From SAR86 cluster bacterium (GTDB taxonomy: Bacteria > Pseudomonadota > Gammaproteobacteria > Magnimaribacterales > AG-339-G14): a DNA stretch of 57,391 nucleotides. The position numbers were made by a program, and so were the translations under genes. This document shows positions 54,818 through 57,391 of the stretch, in pieces (positions within the stretch are counted from its first letter, which is position 1; the number at the start of each line of letters is the position of its first letter). The notes under the pieces were generated by a model. The model did no database searches. It was not told the DNA's origin and saw only the letters and a list, made by a program, of their open reading frames with translations. The stretch spans positions 1,136,656-1,194,046 of the forward strand of contig CP097974.1 of NCBI GenBank assembly GCA_023703675.1, given 5' to 3'.

Positions 54818-56431
54818 TTATTTTTTGGGCCCGTGCATGTACATTTGTAAAGCAGACACAAGAGAATTCATGAACCAATAAAGAACTAGTCCGGCTGGAA
54901 AAAAAGCAAAAAGTACGCCGAAAATAAACGGCATGTATTTGAAAACATTCACCTGTATGGGGTCGGTTCCAACGGGCTGAGGTTGAAGCTGTTGCATTCC
55001 CCACATTGCTAAAGTATTGAGTATAGGTAATATGAACAAAGGGTCTCTAGCCGACAAATCACTTATCCAAAAGAGAAAAGGGGCATATCTCAACTCAACA
55101 GTCTCTATGAGCACCCAATAGAACGCTAAAAAAAACGGAAGTTGCAGAATCATTGGCAGACAGCCTAGCGCCGGATTTACTTTTTCTTTTTTGTATAAAT
55201 CCATCATAGCCTTAGATAAGGCCTGTCTGTCGTCAGCATATCTTTCTTGAATATCTTTTAGTAGGGGCTGAACCTCCCTCATTTTTCCCATGTTTTTATA
55301 AGAAACGTAAGAAAGAGGCCATAACAAGACTTTTATGAGTATCGTGACTAAAATTATCGACCAACCCCAATTTCCTACTAAATTAAAGAAAAAATTCATT
55401 GCTTGATACATTGGTTGGCCAATCCACCACAAGAATCCATAATCTACCGCTAGATATAATTCCGGATGAGCTTTGGTTAACTCGCTTTGAATTTTTGGTC
55501 CAGAATAAAGCTTGTGGCTGAAAACAAAACTTTCGTCAGGTCTTAAAACTTTTGTTTCACCAACAATTCCTACAGAGAAGTCACCACTCTTTTTTTGTTT
55601 GGCTTGATAAACATAATTTTCCCCAGATTCAGGAACAATTGAAGACAAGAAATAATGTTGCAAAATTGCAGCCCAACCATTAGATGAACTTTGTTTGAAC
55701 CTATTTTCTTGTATGTCATTGAAAGGGACTTTAATGTAATTTTCTTCTTCAGTTCTGAAAGCCGGCCCTAGATAGGCAAAACTAGATGGATCTGTAAATC
55801 CGGACCCTTTCGCTTCTACTACTTCAGCAGACCTATCCAATTTTGAATATGCTGCTAATTTTATTTCTTCGGACGATAAATTTTGAACTGTATCTTTAAT
55901 CTTTAGCAAATAATCTTTTGACTCAAAGCTAATGAATTTCTTAAACAAAAGATCATCGGATTTCTTTTCAAATACATAGACATCATTTAGCCCGTCTTTA
56001 TAGTTTTCGCTGAGCCTAAAAATGGAATCAGAATCTATAGTTTTATCTAAAAAGGCAAATCCACTCGTATGAGAGTACCTTTCCGAGCCGCACTCATTTA
56101 AGAGCAATTTATTGTCACTTGAGCCAGAAGTTTTTGGATAATCTGTAAGTTCAAAATAAGATATTTTGCCTGAAGGTAATTCAACTTTAATTTTCCACAC
56201 ATCATTTGAAATTAAAAATAGATTGTTTGTTGAGCATGTTTCTTCAAAGAGAAATACTTCTTCATCAATGATGTCGCTTCTAGATACAAATGCCTCTTCT
56301 TCAACTAATTGTGAATACTCACTATCATTTATATCCAATTCTGTAATGAATTCTTCTTGAGGAGGGTTGTAATTGATTAAAAGCAGATAGCTTAGGAAAA
56401 TAATTGAAAATATTAAAAAATACCTTTGCAT
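54818..56431 (-). CDS. yidC: Membrane protein insertase YidC
   Basis: 537 residues. N-terminal membrane anchor (2-20), large periplasmic domain (about 60-330), and the core insertase helices: LVGNWGWSIILVTILIKVLLWPLSYVSYKNMGKM, PALGCLPMILQLPFFLAFYWVL. Inserts and folds inner-membrane proteins alone or with SecYEG; ATP synthase c is a known client. Coupled with yidD by one shared base. Confidence 0.95.
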   Translation of the reverse strand: MQRYFLIFSIIFLSYLLLINYNPPQEEFITELDINDSEYSQLVEEEAFVSRSDIIDEEVFLFEETCSTNNLFLISNDVWKIKVELPSGKISYFELTDYPKTSGSSDNKLLLNECGSERYSHTSGFAFLDKTIDSDSIFRLSENYKDGLNDVYVFEKKSDDLLFKKFISFESKDYLLKIKDTVQNLSSEEIKLAAYSKLDRSAEVVEAKGSGFTDPSSFAYLGPAFRTEEENYIKVPFNDIQENRFKQSSSNGWAAILQHYFLSSIVPESGENYVYQAKQKKSGDFSVGIVGETKVLRPDESFVFSHKLYSGPKIQSELTKAHPELYLAVDYGFLWWIGQPMYQAMNFFFNLVGNWGWSIILVTILIKVLLWPLSYVSYKNMGKMREVQPLLKDIQERYADDRQALSKAMMDLYKKEKVNPALGCLPMILQLPFFLAFYWVLIETVELRYAPFLFWISDLSARDPLFILPILNTLAMWGMQQLQPQPVGTDPIQVNVFKYMPFIFGVLFAFFPAGLVLYWFMNSLVSALQMYMHGPKK

Positions 56432-56700
56432 TATTGAACGTTTTTCTTATCTACTTCAGGGACATGATCTATCCCGCTTCCACCTAAAGGATGGCATTTA
56501 GAAACACGTTTTATAGCAAGGTAAAGGCCTTTTATTAAGCCATGAGTTTCAAGTGCTTCTATCGCGTATGAGCTGCAAGTAGGATGATATCGACAATTGT
56601 TACCTAAAAGAGGGCTTAAAAACAATTTATAAATTTTTATAAGAGATAATAAAAATTTTACTGCGTAAGTTTCGACTTTATTAAAAATTTTAAAAAACAT
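56431..56700 (-). CDS. yidD: Membrane protein insertion efficiency factor YidD
   Basis: 89 residues. Signature CRYHPTCSSYAIEAL (36-50) and GLYLAIKRVSKCHPLGGSGIDHVP. Assists YidC-dependent insertion. The first codons overlap a ghost of the rnpA stop (56690-56692), which shows that rnpA and yidD once overlapped directly before the tandem duplication just upstream. Confidence 0.93.
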   Translation of the reverse strand: MFFKIFNKVETYAVKFLLSLIKIYKLFLSPLLGNNCRYHPTCSSYAIEALETHGLIKGLYLAIKRVSKCHPLGGSGIDHVPEVDKKNVQ

Positions 56701-56831
56701 TAAGCTTGGATTCTATCTTTCTTTTCAATTTATTAATATTTTTTTTTCTGATTTTAAATAATCTTTTATTTTGCATATCGATAAAAAAATTTAATCGCAC
56801 CCAAAAAAATATTATTCCTTGACAGCTCTCA
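56657..56831 (-). repeat. Tandem duplication across rnpA-yidD, downstream copy
   Basis: Copy holding the intact yidD start and a decayed rnpA 3-prime end. Aligns with 56832-57011 from AAGTTTCGACTTTATTAAAA onward at an offset of 178, growing to 182 bases after a 4-base deletion. The two copies touch near 56831. Confidence 0.85.
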
Positions 56832-56835
56832 TTTA
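56690..56835 (-). pseudogene. Ghost of the rnpA 3-prime end
   Basis: Minus-strand translation ends NINKLKRKIESKLNVF and stop; the real RnpA ends NIHKLEKKIEFKLNDF and stop. A 4-base deletion further upstream (in the segment matching QEIRNN) breaks the frame. It is only the last 45 codons or so, without a start. Its stop falls inside the first codons of yidD. Confidence 0.8.
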
Positions 56836-56877
56836 CTTCTTTGCAAGTTTCGACTTTATTAAAATTTTAGAAATCAT
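56830..56877 (-). pseudogene. Ghost of the yidD 5-prime end
   Basis: An ATG at 56875-56877 begins ATGATTTCTAAAATTTTAAT, matching ATGTTTTTTAAAATTTTTAA of yidD, but one base is lost and the frame ends after about 14 codons. It overlaps the last codons of the intact rnpA, as expected from the ancestral overlap. Confidence 0.75.
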
Positions 56878-57011
56878 TGAGCTTGAATTCGATCTTTTTT
56901 TCCAGTTTATGAATATTATTTCTTATTTCTTGTTTTGAATAATTTTTTATTTTATTTATCAATAAAAAAATTAAATCATACCCAAAAAAAATTTGATTCC
57001 TTGCAAGTTCC
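56832..57011 (-). repeat. Tandem duplication across rnpA-yidD, upstream copy
   Basis: Copy that keeps the intact rnpA end and a broken yidD start. See the partner repeat at 56657-56831. The right boundary is soft; similarity fades near 57011. Confidence 0.85.
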
Positions 57012-57205
57012 CTAGCGCTTCTTTTTATGTAGTTTCTTCTGGCAGCTAAAGAAAGATTTTTTTTAGGAACTATTAAACCTAATTTAATTTCTTCAAGATT
57101 ATTTTTTTTTAAAATAATTTTTAAGTAACCATGTTTAACGATCAGATCAGGTTCTTCAAAAATTTTATCAAATTGAGACTTTCCTCTAAGCGGAGTAACT
57201 AACAA
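56867..57205 (-). CDS. rnpA: Ribonuclease P protein component
   Basis: 112 residues. RnpA hallmark RRNYIKRSAREL (RNR region), preceded by KLGLIVPKKNLSLAA and by LRGKSQFDKIF at the N-terminus. It binds the RNase P RNA to mature tRNA 5-prime ends. TTG start at 57205, one base after the rpmH stop. The last 45 codons lie in the tandem duplication. Confidence 0.92.
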   Translation of the reverse strand: MLVTPLRGKSQFDKIFEEPDLIVKHGYLKIILKKNNLEEIKLGLIVPKKNLSLAARRNYIKRSARELARNQIFFGYDLIFLLINKIKNYSKQEIRNNIHKLEKKIEFKLNDF

Positions 57206-57206
57206 T

Positions 57207-57341
57207 TTATGCAGCTAGTTTTTTTCTACCCTTATTCCTTCTACTTTTCAGTACAAGCTTTCCCCCAACCGAGGAATTCCTTTTTCTAAAGCCATGTTTC
57301 CTTTTTCTTTTAATTTTACTGGGCTGGTATGTTCTTTTCAT
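57207..57341 (-). CDS. rpmH: 50S ribosomal protein L34
   Basis: 44 residues: starts [19 protein letters not shown] and ends NKGRKKLAA, the highly basic L34 pattern. A GTCCTT on the plus strand (AAGGAC on the minus strand) lies just upstream of the ATG as ribosome binding site. It co-transcribes with rnpA. The next conserved gene, dnaA, would lie beyond the right edge. Confidence 0.93.
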   Translation of the reverse strand: MKRTYQPSKIKRKRKHGFRKRNSSVGGKLVLKSRRNKGRKKLAA

Positions 57342-57391
57342 AAGGACGAAGAATGTTATAGTTTTTTTAAGAAAAATCAATGAATAAGCTT
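57342..57391. other. Right-edge segment upstream of rpmH
   Basis: About 50 AT-rich bases; in many gammaproteobacteria this is where the rpmH-dnaA intergenic region (promoters, sometimes oriC) begins. Cut by the window end, so nothing can be assigned. Confidence 0.3.

Noticed and set aside
53506-54861. ATG at 54861 as the mnmE start
   Set aside because: It overlaps yidC by 44 bases and gives an N-terminal tail not found in MnmE. The TTG at 54810 fits the conserved N-terminus and the position after the yidC stop.

Overview
The window is AT-rich, densely packed bacterial chromosome. It carries the conserved gammaproteobacterial origin-proximal block in canonical order on the minus strand: rpmH, rnpA, yidD, yidC, mnmE, mnmG, rsmG, parA, parB, atpBEFHAGDC, glmU, glmS. 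Low GC, very short gaps, gene ends that abut or overlap, and a flanking accessory set (haloalkane dehalogenase, DNA photolyase, many alpha/beta hydrolases, crotonases, MAPEG and VOC proteins) suggest a streamlined surface-ocean gammaproteobacterium, SAR86-like. That placement is inferred from gene content only; no marker tree was possible.

Layout, left to right. 1-3.7 kb: partial SMR efflux gene, Bax-inhibitor-like membrane protein, a small membrane protein, L-aspartate oxidase (nadB) and a nitronate-monooxygenase-like protein. 3.7-9.5 kb: a nucleotide-sugar cluster made of two converging operons (an RfbH/E1-like PLP enzyme with His in place of Lys, an epimerase/reductase and an RmlC-like protein, facing rmlA, rmlB, a GT2 glycosyltransferase and a membrane protein). 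9.5-12.1 kb: haloalkane dehalogenase, DUF1330 and GST-like operon. 12.1-18.1 kb: a metallo-beta-lactamase-fold hydrolase facing a tight six-gene operon (beta-propeller, ceramidase-like CREST protein, exported methyltransferase, SDR, MAPEG, carboxymuconolactone-decarboxylase-like). 18.2-22.8 kb: TPR protein, esterase, GH84 hexosaminidase-like protein, cytochrome b561, photolyase. 22.8-35.7 kb: small metabolic genes (two crotonases, IsdG-like monooxygenase, VOC proteins, sterol-desaturase-like hydroxylase, Na+/solute symporter with its DUF4212 subunit, esterases, nitroreductase, FAH-family hydrolase, MAPEG, saccharopine-dehydrogenase-like reductase, MerC). 35.7-38.8 kb: an MBOAT/SGNH acylation pair flanked by an intact SDR gene and a truncated copy of it. 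38.9-57.4 kb: a GNAT gene and the conserved block from glmS to rpmH.

How genes work together: the conserved block makes ATP synthase, UDP-GlcNAc (GlmS, GlmU), partition proteins, tRNA wobble-modification enzymes (MnmE, MnmG), a 16S rRNA methylase, the membrane insertase and RNase P protein. The 3.7-9.5 kb cluster and the MBOAT/SGNH pair probably build and acylate surface glycans.

Less expected structure found by eye: a tandem duplication across the rnpA-yidD boundary that left ghost ends of both genes; a truncated SDR copy beside the MBOAT module; a 38-bp inverted repeat in the divergent nitroreductase/FAH promoter region; a nested symmetric leader before the merC-like gene; an inverted repeat inside the atp operon promoter; and an AT-rich, DnaA-box-like gap at mnmG that is a candidate replication origin. 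No tRNA, rRNA, CRISPR array, insertion sequence or prophage was seen. No gene-free stretch exceeds 300 bases; the longest are 38676-38926 and 53264-53505.
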